From the NCBI RefSeq assembly GCF_000208745.1, contig NC_030854.1, positions 20,772,731-20,836,730 of the forward strand: a stretch of DNA of 64,000 nt. Reading direction: 5' to 3'. The position numbers and the translations under genes are program-made. Shown here one piece after another: positions 46,920 to 58,643 of the stretch. The notes under the pieces are model-generated. The model searched no databases. It was not told where the DNA came from and worked only from the letters and a program-made list of their open reading frames with translations. Source of the stretch: Theobroma cacao. Taxonomy: Eukaryota > Streptophyta > Magnoliopsida > Malvales > Malvaceae. Every line of letters starts with the position of its first letter. Positions within the stretch are counted from its first letter, which is position 1.

Positions 46920-47928
46920 ACTTGAGTTTGTAGGAAATTAATATATGAAATTAATTTATTAACTCTTCAAAGAGCATTTTTGATAGAAAAAGAGGGATAA
47001 AATAAATAAGATGTAACTGAATAACATGGAGGAAGCTTATTGGTGAAACAAGGAAGAACATTGGTTGACCAAATATCAAATTGGAGAAATGACGGGCTGA
47101 AGAGTTGAGAAAGAAAATCTATTTAGTCAACCAAGTCAGTCTACTAAGTGCTCTCTGCCAGAATCTGCAAACCAGAAACAGAACCAACTTAGTCAACCAA
47201 GTCAGTCGACTAAGAAGTCTTTGTCTGCAATTTGAACCAAAGCACTACAAGACAGATTAACGGCTAGAACTCATCCTCAACTATTTCCAACGGCCATAAA
47301 CTGTCAAACTGCCATCAGAGTTGCATCTCCAAGTATAAAAGGGTCTTCCAACAATGAGAAAAAAGTTTTTTGAAGCCTTGAATGAGATTTGAGCTATAAA
47401 AAGTAGAAAAAACAAGAAAAGCTTCACTGCACCTTACTGCACTTAAACGCCAATCTTTGTAATAGAGTTCAGCACTTCATCCTGTACCATCTAGATCAAG
47501 TAAGTGATTACATGTAGTTCTTTATTACTTCTCTTGCATTCTTAGAGTAAGGGAGTCACTCTAAAGGGTTGTTCAAGCTTGGGATAGCTTGATTGTTAAA
47601 AGTTATGGCTGAGCCTTGGAAAACCACATTGGGTTTTAGTTTAGCCCGTGAAAAACTAGTGTAAAAGGTTTTTCCATGAGCTTGGTAAAAGCCATTGTAA
47701 AGCTTGGTGAAAGCTTGTGAATTTCACCGGTCTATAGTGGATTTATGGGAAAATCGTTCGTTGGATAATCAAGGTAGTGGATGCAGGTCTTGGATTGAAC
47801 CACTCTAAATTGTTGTGCATTTTATACTCTGTTTTTGTTAACTTAAGTTATGGAAATTAGTTTCCAATCTTGTCAAGAGCCAAATTGTGCTATTCACCAC
47901 CCTCTAGCACATATTATCGAGACCAACA
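46920..47928 (+). mobile_element. Copia-like LTR inside G
   Basis: About 1.0 kb from CTTGAGTTTGTAGG to GAGACCAACA. It contains the doublet TTAGTCAACCAAGTCAGTC (47109 and 47180), AGTATAAAAGGG as TATA box near 47332, and a tail GCTATTCACCACCCTCTAGC, all in the order of plant Copia LTRs with TTGTGC..CACCCCCTCTAG ends. The left end is approximate and no TSD is clear. Confidence 0.6.
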
Positions 47929-48592
47929 TTATTAACATTCTCGCTGCACAGAAGTTTACTTACTTGATTTGATACACATTATGGTTGATTACGACTTATA
48001 AGAGATTTTTGATATTTTCTTATATATATATATAAGGCATAAATCTCCGTTTTAATTACATATTTTTATGTACCCTTGCAATTTTTATTATTCAAAATCT
48101 CTACCTTATTGCTTGTTTCCCATCTATGCCTTACTCATGGAGCCGATGATCACTGAGTCTATGAGACTCACACCCCTCATTTTCCTCTTTTGTAGACAAG
48201 GATCGGCCTAGCGTGTAAGCATCGGCGAGTTCAGTCCACCACAAATAGGTAAAGGCATCTCATAGCATTTTATCCCGAGTCGCTCCGCTAGTAGAGATTG
48301 AGTTGCAGTACTTTGGTTTTACTATGTAAACAAATATTAGTTTTGATATAAACGAAAATTTGAGATTTTTGAACTCAATGTATTTAATTGTGATGTCATG
48401 CCTTAAAGTCAAAATTTAATGGCTATACTTATTGTTAAATTCAAGTTATAAATATATATGGTTTAAACATTAATACGGTTCAGTAAAGGAGTACAATGAG
48501 TTATTGAGAAATTTCTTTCAGGCTTGTTCGGGACTTGGCTGGATCTCTCGGAGGTCTCAGACGTCGGTAGCGATTGAGGAAGGGTCGTTACG

Positions 48593-49620
48593 AAGAACTA
48601 CTGCAAAAGTTCTTCAATAAGGTTTCTATTGGCTTTCTCTCTTTAAAGATGCTCATTAGATGTCAGCTAGTTGGCAACATATCTAGAAGACTCGAGATCC
48701 TCTCAACAACATTCTTGAGGTAGAGATTTTTTATGTTTGGGAATTGACTTCATGGGTCCATTTATTCCATCATACAAGAATCATTATATAATAGTTGTTG
48801 ATTACGTGTCTAAATAGGTTGAAGCAACAGCATTCCAGAATAATGACTTTAAAGTGGTGATAAACTTCTTGAAAAATAATATATTTACACGTTTTGGCAC
48901 TCCTAGAGCTATTATTAGTGATGAATGATCTCACTTTTGTAACAAGTATTTTGAGGCACTCCTTCCCAAATATGGAGTTAAACATAAAATTCCCATAGCA
49001 TATCACCCACAAATAAATGGCCAAGTAACAGTTTCAAATAAAAAAATCAAAAGAATTTTGGACAACTATTTGTCCATCCATAAAATATTGGTTTAAGAGG
49101 TTAGATGATGCATTGTGGGCTTATAGGACTATATTCAAAACTCTAATTGGGATGTCTTCATTTATATTGGTTTTCGGTAAAGCTTGTCATCTTCTGGTTG
49201 AACTTGAGCATCAAGCATATTGAGCAATCAAAAAACTAAATTTTGATCTCCAATCTACTAAAAAGACACGCCTCTTGTAACTTAATAAGATGGATGAGTT
49301 CTAACTTCAAGCTTATAAAAATGAAAATATCTACAAGGAGAAGACCAAGAGATTGCATGACAAGAAAATCATTTAGCATTGTTTTGAACCAAACCAACAT
49401 GTTATCCTTTACAATTCTAGATTGAAACTATTTTCGAGCAAGCTTAAGTCTAGATGGTCGAGACCTTTCGTTATTACGAAAGTATTCCTTCATGGAACAA
49501 TGGAAATATCAAAAGAAAATAAAACATTCAAAGTGAATGGCCAATATCTAATGCACTATTGTGGTGGTGAAATTGAACACCACAAATCCTTAATTTTGCT
49601 CATTAATGCTAATTGAGCCT
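48593..49620 (+). pseudogene. Integrase of element A
   Basis: After LTR G the + strand reads TTAKVLQ.GFYWLSLFKDAH (frames mixed), then the DDE core: LGIDFMGPFIPSYKNHYIIV, VDYVSK.VEATAFQNND (first Asp in GIDF), FTRFGTPRAIISDE.SHFCN (second Asp in ISD), [20 protein letters not shown] (usual QVEVSNREIK; the catalytic E of QVE is V). The C-terminal part continues as [18 protein letters not shown] near 49145-49205, and the last segment LFSSKLKSRWSRPFVITKVF is at 49422-49500. Stops at 48820 and 48930 and frame changes after 49080 make it dead. Integrase would insert the cDNA into chromosomes. Confidence 0.92.
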
Positions 49621-50159
49621 GAAAGAGTCAAGTCGAAGGCTATAATTCAAGCGTAGGTAACCCAAATATTCTATACTCAATTTATTTTATGTACTTGCTT
49701 TTATTCATTTTTTTATCTCTATTGGAGGTGTTCAAGCCAAAAAAAAAAGTTGACATTGTGGTACCCTAATAACAAGGTATGCTTTTCACAAACAAATAGG
49801 TTGATGTCACAACTCTTAACCCCCAACATCTCAATGCCCCAATAAGTGTCAAAATATCACCTAAGAGGCCAGCGTCACGATGCCAGAAGGGCATGGCCAC
49901 GGCACCTAACAAGCCAAGAGCCAAATAATGCTAAATAACCACCATCCATTTAACTTTCTTAAACCTTCATCAGCCACTAAAACTCCCAACTACCTTCTCT
50001 TTCTAGTTTTCCAACTTCATCAACTTTTTCTCTCTAAACTCGTCCATTCAGCTCCAATTTGTGCATCTTCTTGCTTCTAATAATCACAAAAATCACTTAA
50101 AATCCATCCTAACCTTTAATAATCAAATGGGCTTCAATTTTTCTCCAAGAAATTTAATC
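49621..50159 (+). mobile_element. Spacer between integrase and third ORF of element A
   Basis: Non-coding DNA with an A-run at 49738 and the phrases CCAGCGTCACGATGCCAGAA and GGCATGGCCACGGCACC (49860-49905) like those in the LTRs of this lineage. I see no gene. It corresponds to the long untranslated stretch found after pol in Athila/Tat elements. Confidence 0.55.
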
Positions 50160-51110
50160 ATGGCACTGAAGAAATCAAGGCCTAGTACAAGCAGATCCTC
50201 TAATGTAACAAAATTTCTATCTGTAGATGCTGTTACCAAACACGTAAGTTCCCTCATAAAAAAAGTTTCAATTCTGGAAAAGGGTCTTGATGTCTTTTTA
50301 ATTCGTTACCTTAAAATTCAAGCCTAGATCGAAGAACAAAGTTGGCAAAAATTTTGTGTGCAACCACAAGTGACTGTTATTCTTATGGTAAGGGAATTCT
50401 ATGCTAATTTGCTTGAACATATTAATGGTTTTGTTTATGTGCAAGGTAAACAAGTCCCATTCTCCAACCAAGCCATTAATGCCTTTTATAAGGTTCTTGA
50501 GATTGAGAACAATGGCTACGGCCAATAGTTGGCAGAGCATCAAGATCGGAATGAAATTATATCAATCATTTGTGAAGAGGTGCTCAATGCAAGATATCAA
50601 AAGATGAACCAGTATCATTTAAGCGAAGTGTCATGAAGCAAATATCGAAGGTATGGTGGCATTTTGTGACTTCAAAGATGCTCTTGTGCTTACATGTTAG
50701 TGATGTAACAAGGGACTGAGTAGATCTCCTCTGTGCCATTATGACTGGGAGATTAATCAACATTGGCCAAGTCATCAACAATGCCATGTTACATACAGCT
50801 AACACCAAACGAGATGGTTTATGGTTCCTTTCCTTAATCACTGCCTTGTGTGGGAGCGTCAAAGTCCAATAGCATCAAACTGAAGAATTACTACACCCTA
50901 AAGTTCTAATTGATGTGGTACTAATTCTTTGATATTCTTACTATTTGGTCAGTGTTAGTTCTTCTTCAACACCAAGACCTCATGCTATTCAGCCTAGAAC
51001 CCAACATTTGACATTGCCTTAAAAGATTAAACAACTTAACTAAAAGTTTGGCCCACATGCTGCTTATCAATTCCAATACAATTAATAGATTAAGCAAATG
51101 TTTAGAGCTT
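50160..51110 (+). pseudogene. Third ORF of element A (plant transposon/env-like protein)
   Basis: ATG at 50160 reads MALKKSRPSTSRSSNVTKFL, KHVSSLIKKVSILEKGLDVF, a stop at 50326, then VTVILMVREFYANLLEHING, FVYVQGKQVPFSNQAINAFY and KVLEIENNGYG. The motif VREFYAN...GKQVPFSNQAINxFY resembles the domain of unknown role annotated as putative plant transposon protein in downstream ORFs of Athila-like elements. Later pieces (NEIISIICEEVLNARYQ, DWEINQHWPSHQQCHVT-like text near 50740) are broken by stops. In Athila this third ORF is called env-like, but no signal peptide or membrane segment is visible here. It lies just upstream of the 3' LTR. Confidence 0.7.
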
Positions 51111-51135
51111 ATGGGACTTATTTGGGAATGGACTT

Positions 51136-52030
51136 GGACAATGATAACTCTATTTTATAGAGTTATCTTACATTCTTTTGACCTATAAATGACCAATGTC
51201 TTTTTGTTTTTAAATTAATTTAGACCTTGTTTTTACATTTTTCTTAGTATTTATTTTATGTATGCCTTAGTTGTTTAAGTAAGTAATTTGAGTTTATGTC
51301 CATGTTATTAGGTCTTGTTTATACCTTCTATTGATTGTGCTATACGTTGGTGAAGGTGCAAAAGAGCTTGGAAGTCAAATTTGCAAAGGATCATGCACTT
51401 TTGCTTAAGTTGACCTCAGACCATGCTGTAGTAATTAAAGCATATCTTAAGCTACAAAACTCAGATAAACACAATTTTTAGACCTATGGATAGATAGGAG
51501 GAAGCGATACAACTTTGATGTTCAGCACTTTACGGAGTTCAAAAAAGATCATGGTAAAAAGAGTGGAGGAAGTTGACCGACTACAACAGACTGCAGGTTC
51601 TGTGAATAACATCTTAGGCCTTTAGACGCCAATTTCACTGCCCAACACCTTGAAAAATAGACAAAGACAAAACGTTGGGTGCCTAGGTGCCAACACGTAA
51701 CTCTGCACATTTTTTGCCATCCAATTTTACATAAAATGGCTAACAAATAAGGTATAAATACAATCTTTTTAGAGTTGAAAAAGGAAGAGGGGGCACACTA
51801 ATTTAGGCAAAAGGAGGCTAGAACCAAGAAGGAAAAAGAAGAGGAACTCAAGAGATTAAAGGATCAAAAAGTTGCTTTAAAGAATTTCTCACTATAGATT
51901 TCATTTTCTCTCTCTAACATTTTTTGTAGAAATGTTTCATTTTGCTAAGATTTTTGTTTGTCTTTTGAATATGTTGAGCTAGAACTCTTAATTTAGGGAT
52001 ATGGTGGATTTTAATATGTGGCTTATATAC
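51136..52030 (+). mobile_element. 3' LTR of element A, first 895 bases
   Basis: Starts TGATAACTCTATTTTATAGA, preceded by a weak purine tract (GGGAATGGACTTGGACAA). It follows the third ORF in the order expected for element A. It is interrupted at 52031 by the C-family LTR on the - strand. The remaining ~0.7 kb is presumably beyond the window. It is strongly diverged from the 5' LTR at 17582 over most of its length, implying great age or that the ends come from different copies. Confidence 0.7.
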
Positions 52031-53279
52031 TGTCACAAGCCAAATACCGGGCCATGACCGGCGCATGGGCCCAATGGGCATAGCCCACTAAGCCCAAGCA
52101 AGCCTATTTATGCAATTCCGATTATCATTCCCATCCATCATCTTTAAAATGAAGTGCTGTAACTCTCAAAAGTAAATGTTCTAGTAATATTTTATAATAA
52201 CTGAATATTCATATTTATATTATATCAAAGTACTATCATCATCAATCTAACATATACATACTTCATTTATAACATGACTCTTAGTAGTTTACATTACATA
52301 TAAATGTTCACAAGTAATAGACTCGAGACTGTCAGTGGAGTGACTTTGGGTGAAGATACAGCTACTAAGATGCCATAGTACCTACCAAGAAGACAAGCAT
52401 ATGTGTGCGACTCAATCTAGGTCCCAACTACCTCCAAATCTGAAAACATGAATTTTGAAAACATGAGTACAAAACTCAGTGAGTGAACATAAGAAGGGAA
52501 CAAGCAATCGATAGGAAGAATTTAGAAATCATGATGCACTTGTTCCAAAAACAATGCACTTGATTTAATTTCTTACAAAAAAACCCCTCATTTTAAACCT
52601 TGATTAATACCTTCATAGTGTTTCACAAACCTATGATCAATCCATGAAGTTAAATGGGTGAAAAGTAGGTCAAAATCAAGTAAGGTAGTAACCATGGCAG
52701 CAAGTTTGTCACTGCAGCGAAGTTCATTCTCACTGTAGCGAGATTCAGGGGCCAAAATAGAAAGTTTCTCGCTGTAGTGAGAAATAGTGTTAGTTTGCAT
52801 GTGTTTCAGTTTCTAGAGCATATCTCTCGCTACAGAAGCTTAATTGACATGATATTTAGACCATTAAAAAGATAAGAGACAGGGATAAAACTTTGACGTT
52901 TACCACTTTTCCTAGTTCGGACGGGAAGGTGGTAAAACTCTTCATCAAAGTGAAGGTATTGCATCAGAACCTGAGAGTTTCTAGCTGCAGCGAGATTTAT
53001 TTTCACTGTGGTGAGTTTTCTGCTGCCAAAATAGAATGTTCCTCGCTGTAGCAAGAAGCAAGGTACCTAAGTGAAAAAGGGACCTCTTTCGCACAAAAAA
53101 TCCATTTGGTGCTGCAATAAAGATCAATTTGCAAGAAAATGGGAATTTCTCAAGATTCATCATGCCAAATTTCATATGCATTTCAATCATATATCATATT
53201 CATGAACTTTCATTTCATAAGCATACATATGCATAAATACATAGATAAACATCAATATCATCATAATCACACCCGGCTT

Positions 53280-53455
53280 ATGTACATCCCCCCACATCAT
53301 GCACATAGCTGGCGCCATCATGTGCATCCCCCCACATCGTGCACAATCAGTGCCATTGTGTACATCCCCCCACATCATGCACACAAACACTATCATCATC
53401 CATCTCCCACACCACCATCATCACCGGCATGTGCATTCCCCCACATCGTGCACAC
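53280..53455 (-). repeat. Hairpin minisatellite, type X, in LTR C10
   Basis: Four units with CATGTGCATCCCCCCACATC and GTGCAC on the + strand. It accounts for the overlapping HIVH-type frames at 53139-53528. Confidence 0.82.
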
Positions 53456-54314
53456 ACACAGTTATAATCATCATACACAATATCAACTACCATGCACAAC
53501 ATATATATATATCATCATAATGCAATAGTGCATGAATCCATAACAACCACATATCATAACATAAAACCATTTAGCAAAAGCTTGTTCCCAAGGCACTTGT
53601 TTTAAGAAAAAGTTATATAAAACCATTCAAATGCTTTGTACAAAACAGTCACATTCCCAAAACGATTTTGAAATGTAGTTCACTCACCGGTATTGCTGAA
53701 CCTCTAATCAACTCTAACCTCTACTAATGGTTCAAATGGGCAAGTGAGGCCTTGTTGGAACCTATACACACACAACATCACAACCAATCCAATTTACATT
53801 AGTATCACTCCAAAAGCTAGTTTCTAATCCAAATTCTACTAGTCATTCCTAATTGGCTTCCAACTATATCAAATGGCTATTCCTTGCACTACTCTAATCA
53901 CACTAAAAATGAGTAAACAACTCAACAATAAAACAGCTCATAATCCCATTTACCAAGCATTATCAACAACTTAAAACCAAGCCTAGTTCATCACTCACCT
54001 TAGGGTTTCTTTGTAGTTGAATTCTCTTCCAATAGCTTCCAAATAAATATGGAAAATCTCTTTTTCTCTCTCTAAACCTCTAACTAGTGAGAGAAAGTGC
54101 TGAACAAGGACTTTTTAAGGGTTTTAAAGTGAGAGAGTGAAAGAGCACAAGGGTTATAGTCAAAAGGGCACAAAGGTATAAAAATTAGAGCTAGAGAGAG
54201 AAAGTTGTAAAAGTTTCATATCAAGTTTCCATGGAAGATGGAAGCAACGTGAGATGGAAAAAGAAGAAAGAGAAGAAGCTGTTGGAGAATGAAGAAGCTG
54301 CTAAAAGAAAAATA

Positions 54315-54323
54315 TATTTATAG
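54315..54323 (-). promoter_or_regulatory. TATA box of LTR C10
   Basis: TATTTATAG on the + strand. D2 inserted 14 bases away, upstream of this TATA box in LTR orientation, separating it from the U3 start. Confidence 0.65.
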
Positions 54324-54336
54324 CTCAAGCTTATCT

Positions 54337-57300
54337 TGTCAAGCCCTACTCTATTATATACTTGTCATGTCATTCACGTGCTTGATAGAATGTATGCATA
54401 AGTGAATGTATTGAAAAATCGTTAAAAGTTGGTATTGTACCTAGTGGTACAATTAAGTTGATTAAAGCCTCGAACTAGGTCAAATAAAGATTTTACGATG
54501 TATTTGAGAGTTATTGAATCTTAGAATGTCTTAATATGGTGATTTGGAGTTCGAGGATTGATTTAGAGTCTAATCGAGAATTTTCATAACGTGGGGGCAA
54601 AAAATGGTCATTTTGCCACCCAAGGGTAAAATTGGAATGTTGGACGAGATTTTTTACCAAGTATGACTATTTGGAGCATAATTTGAAATTGTGGAGTGAA
54701 AATTTTCAATTTCGACATTTTTCGACTATAAGGGTAAAACGATCATTTCACGTGTCCATGAGGACGTAATTAAAATTTTACACCACCATGACACTTGTCA
54801 AGCCCATGAATTTAACCTATTATCATTTTATACTTTGGATAATTATGGGATTACATGTGGTGGTGAGAAATTGCTTAATGGTTAAGTTTTTAATCTTAGA
54901 CCAATTACATGGTGACACATGGCAAATTTTAATCCTTTTATAATTCCTCTTAAAAAACCAGCACACACTCCTCCCAAATCACTCTTATGGCTGGCCAAGC
55001 AAGGGAACAAAGAGAAAAAGATAAGAACAAACCCTAGGAAGGAAAAATTCAAGAGAAATTGATGGATTGCAAGGAATCAAGCAAGTAAAGGTAAGATTTT
55101 TTAATTTTAGCTTGTGATTTACCTCTCCAATGCATTCTTTTTCATTCTCCATGGCTGAAATTCAAGTTTTCAAAAGGGAACCTTTGCTGGCCAAATCTGG
55201 AAAGAGAAGTTTTGGTGATGAAATTTGCTAGATTTCATAATATCCTAGTGTTTTTAGTCATTTTGTGATGTTTGGAAGCAAAAACAAGCAAGAAAATCAC
55301 ATGTTCTGCAACCACCCTCATTTGGCCAAATTTTCTATAGGGCATGTTGATTATGGATTTGGTTGTAATTCATGTTATTTAGCTAGGAATTGATGAATTA
55401 TGATATTGGATATCGAAACCGGTTATTAAAAAATATAATTCCTTTAAAAAATGGCTTGATGGAAAATGAGAATATCATAATAAATGGACTTGGATTTGAT
55501 TCCTAATGATATATATGGATTTACGAGACAGTGTAGATATTGATTAGTATGTTAGTTCGGAATCAGAATGAATTTCGAAAAATGGTGAAGTTAGTCAAAA
55601 ATCAAGTTCATTGCAATGCTTTGGTGTATTAGATTATTGAAAGTGTAATGAAGATATTTCGAGTTGAATTGGATGTTTTGGCTAATTAAATAAGGCATAG
55701 TACGAGTTAGGTCAAATGCCAATTCAGTCCGATCATAATTGAACCCACGTAGAACACCGTCTTTAAGTGATTATTCGGACAATTCTCATTCAATGTCATG
55801 CACTCATATAGAGCCTGAAATAGTTTTATAACAGTTTGACATAAATATATTGAATTACATGTCGTGTACTATGTATAGGTGGTGAGCCCTTTGATAAGGG
55901 TAAAGATATTGTGCCCGAGGACCAAGAATAGGAGTACTCCAAACTCCTGCTATTGTGAGTAATCAGACTTTCACCTTAACTATCTAAACTAGTTTATACT
56001 CGTTTTTATGTTTTAAAGAAAAATGAATTTAAATTGTAAACTATTATATTTTATAATTGAAGCGTTGAGTAAACAAAATGAGATTGATAACTTGTTTTGA
56101 AATTGAATACTGGTTTTGGAAATTAAGTAAGTGGAGACTATATACTCGTGTTATATATATGTTTTGACATATGGTTTGAATTAATGGCTTATAACAATGT
56201 GATGGCAAACATGGCTGGATTTGTGTTTGTGTGCAATATATGAACTATTTTGCTTTGCCTTGATAGGCTGGTAATATTATATTAGCCATGTCATGCTGTC
56301 GAAAATTTTATTGAATTGGTGTGTTATTTGATTAGCTTACTGTAGTGGGCGGGTTTTCGTGGACTAGCCTATTAGAGGGGCATAGCAAACCCGGTTATAT
56401 TTTACCTTGGTACGAGAGGTGCGGAGGGTATCTCCTAAGGTAAAGTTAGAGTTCACCTCACACCGAACCACCACGTGAGAGTGAAACTCAGCCAACGCCA
56501 AGGAATGGTTGTGCTTTTAAATGTAAAAAAAAAAAATGAGTTTTATACTCATATGTTATTTTAACAGCCTTGGCGGACTCGATTGGATGCCTCAGCACAA
56601 GGTGTCATCGAGTGCAAGTTTTTGGCACGAGCCAAGTTTTTACGAGAATCATAAGCCTTGTTGATTTTTATGAAATGAAATGAGATTCGATGTTATGAAT
56701 CATATTATGATGAGATATTTTTAATTGTCACCATTTACTCGGCTTTAGATGTTTTAGTTGAAATTTGCTTACTCACTGTGTTTATAAAAACTCACCCCTT
56801 CTTTTCACCCATTTCAGGCTCAGGACAGTTTATAGACCACCGATTATGTTGAGGGTTTGCTTTTGGGTGTGCACCCTTAGAAATCGTAGAGCTATAGTCT
56901 TGTACATATATGTTTGTTTCGGGGGCCCACATGTCATTGTAGAATATTTTGTATACCTGGCTGCGTGTGCCACTGTATGTATGAATTTATTTTACTTTTA
57001 CGGTACAAAAATTATTTACGCAGAATTCTATAAATATTGTTTTATAAGAAAATGGAATATTTTATTTTGTTTGATTAGCCAAAATTTTATTTTAAATGGA
57101 TGATTTAGATTACTAAAATTATATTTAGATAAGAAATGTATATTTTTCGATCGTATGTTGTATTTTTACCAAGTTTCGAAATTTTTGGTAAAAATGACCA
57201 AAATATCCCTGTGCGGCAGAAATTATTTTTTTGTTTGTTTTGATTTAAAAATAGTTTATATTCCTTTAAAACATGATATTTAGTAACTATTGCTCACAAG

Positions 57301-57419
57301 GGAGATGTAAAACTGATGCGAGAGCCTTGAGAGGTTTCGATTGACATTCCGAGTAATGAATATCTATCGAGACATCGCGACGGATGTCACAAGCTCAAAA
57401 GGAGTTTCGGGTCATAACA
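54337..57419 (+). mobile_element. Solo LTR of family D (D2) inside C10
   Basis: TGTCAAGCCC...GGGTCATAACA, 3083 bp, flanks TATCT/TATCC (one change). It aligns with D1 end to end: hairpin TTGTACCTAGTGGTACAA 54435-54452, GGGCAAAAAATGGTCATTTT near 54597, donor-like AGGTAAGA near 55090, landmarks CTATTAGAGGGGCATAGCAAA and GCCAACGCCAAGGAATGG (56370-56510), acceptor ACCCATTTCAG ending 56817, and the end AGACATCGCGACGG.TGTCA. The frame 56765-57103 is not a gene. Confidence 0.95.
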
Positions 57420-57800
57420 TATCCATTCCACTTGAAATTTTGAAAATGCCCTTAGCACATTAACTTACTCTTCTTCAATCCTTGGTGCAATCTTTTTACT
57501 CTTTTGATACTGAAAAAAGTCCATAATGGTCTAGACATGCTCGGGTTTACGAAACTTAAAAATTTTGACTTGAGGTGAAAAATGACCATTTTGCCCCTAT
57601 GGTGAAAATTATTAAAACTTTTAGTTTTTTTTTGTATTTTCATCATTACACATTATTTATTCGGTCTTATGCCTATTTAGACCTTAAAATATCATAAAAC
57701 CTTATTCTAGGAGCTTTTTAGAGGAAATGACGAAACTACCCCTAGCTCGTGTTATTGCGTCTATGCGTAGTTATGAGCCTATAGGGGTTAAGGTCTCACA

Positions 57801-57818
57801 TTCTTCCCCACTTAAAAA
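57801..57818 (-). other. Polypurine tract of the C-family element
   Basis: The - strand reads TTTTTAAGTGGGGAAGAA directly before TGTGAGACC. It is preceded by TTCGAGGATGAATTCA, which can be read as FEDEF, like the FEDEI ending seen just before this tract in chromoviruses. Confidence 0.75.
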
Positions 57819-58643
57819 TGAATTCATCCTCGAATTGAAATCGGCGTAAGGTGAATAATCAAAGTTCTAGAGTTTTGCCACATCACTTTCGTCGGGCATT
57901 CTTAACATAGAATCTTGGTTTATGCATCATATCGACTTTCAATCTTATAGAAAACTCGACAATGTCATAGTACATAGTTATGTGTACTACTCTTGTTGGA
58001 TCAAAACAATATCATCCTTCATCTTATGAAGAGAATTCAAGTAAGCTATTAATTTTGGTTACACCTCAATCAAATCATCCTTAAATCATCAATTATGCAT
58101 GTTTACATAACCATCGGCAATTCCTCTATTTTGATCTTTTATCAAACCTTCCAACATTCAAACATTTAAACCACCATTGACTATGGATCTAAATGGTTAA
58201 CCAACCTCTATTCGATTTCACATACCCCCATACAAATTCCATTCAAGCATTTCATAATACATAAGGATCAAACACTCTTTATTTATTCTTATATGTTTAA
58301 CATCACAGATGATTCAAATTCGGTAACTATTAGTAACCATATTCCCGAAAACAAACTCCAATACTTTCATGATGAAGTGCTCACTAGATAAATCTCAACT
58401 TATACCAAAAGGCATTTCAATAAATTATGACATTTTACATGCCCCTTTATAATCTTAACCAATCTCTTAATCAATAACTCAACCTCTAAAGATTAAAGTT
58501 GCTCAAATATTTCCCTTTAAAGTTCCTTTCCAAGTCTTATTTTGATTACTAATCATTTCTATATTTCCAATGTCATAGCTAATTTGCTCGTCATCAATCA
58601 CCTACAACATATCTAACTTGGTATTTCTCAAATGCTAAATCTT
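57819..58643 (-). mobile_element. Internal region of the C-family element, no coding recognised (first part)
   Basis: Between the polypurine tract and LTR F2. I looked for a chromodomain, integrase or RNase H on the - strand and saw none beyond the FEDEF-like tail. AT-rich with many stops. It may be a long non-coding internal region (LARD-like) or heavily decayed pol. Confidence 0.5.

Larger units (their letters stand above)
41575..48592 (+). mobile_element. LTR insertion G with perfect TSD AAGAA, host to F1
   Basis: TGTAACACCC...GGGTCGTTACG between AAGAA at 41570-41574 and 48593-48597, cutting the integrase of A. After removing F1 (43143-46155) and a Copia-like LTR (about 46920-47928), about 3.0 kb is left, fitting a solo LTR. 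The 5' half has a long purine-rich part (42115-42660), then donor-like GAGGTGAGTAGGG at 42830. The 3' half has GACTCACACCCCTCATTTTC with acceptor-like TTTTGTAG near 48195 and CGCTCCGCTAGTAGAG near 48281. TC-rich frames on the - strand (41794-42679) are low-complexity and not genes. Confidence 0.9.
52031..57800 (-). mobile_element. 3' LTR of a C-family element (C10), split by D2
   Basis: On the + strand TGTCAC...GGTCTCACA, with net length about 2.68 kb after removal of D2 and its TSD. On the - strand a purine tract (TTTTTAAGTGGGGAAGAA) abuts the LTR start TGTGAGACC at 57800, so this is the 3' LTR of an element extending right. Modules reversed: terminal block 52031-52120, palindromes 52707-52780 and 52985-53060, type X minisatellite 53280-53455, donor-like ACTCACC near 53996, TATA 54315-54323. 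Frames inside (52588-53528) are repeat translations. Confidence 0.9.

Noticed and set aside
56765..57103. 112-aa ORF, with a shorter counterpart at 40562-40756
   Set aside because: Same LTR D region in both copies, but the frame is truncated in D1 and resembles no protein. It includes the acceptor-like site, so it is not continuous coding.
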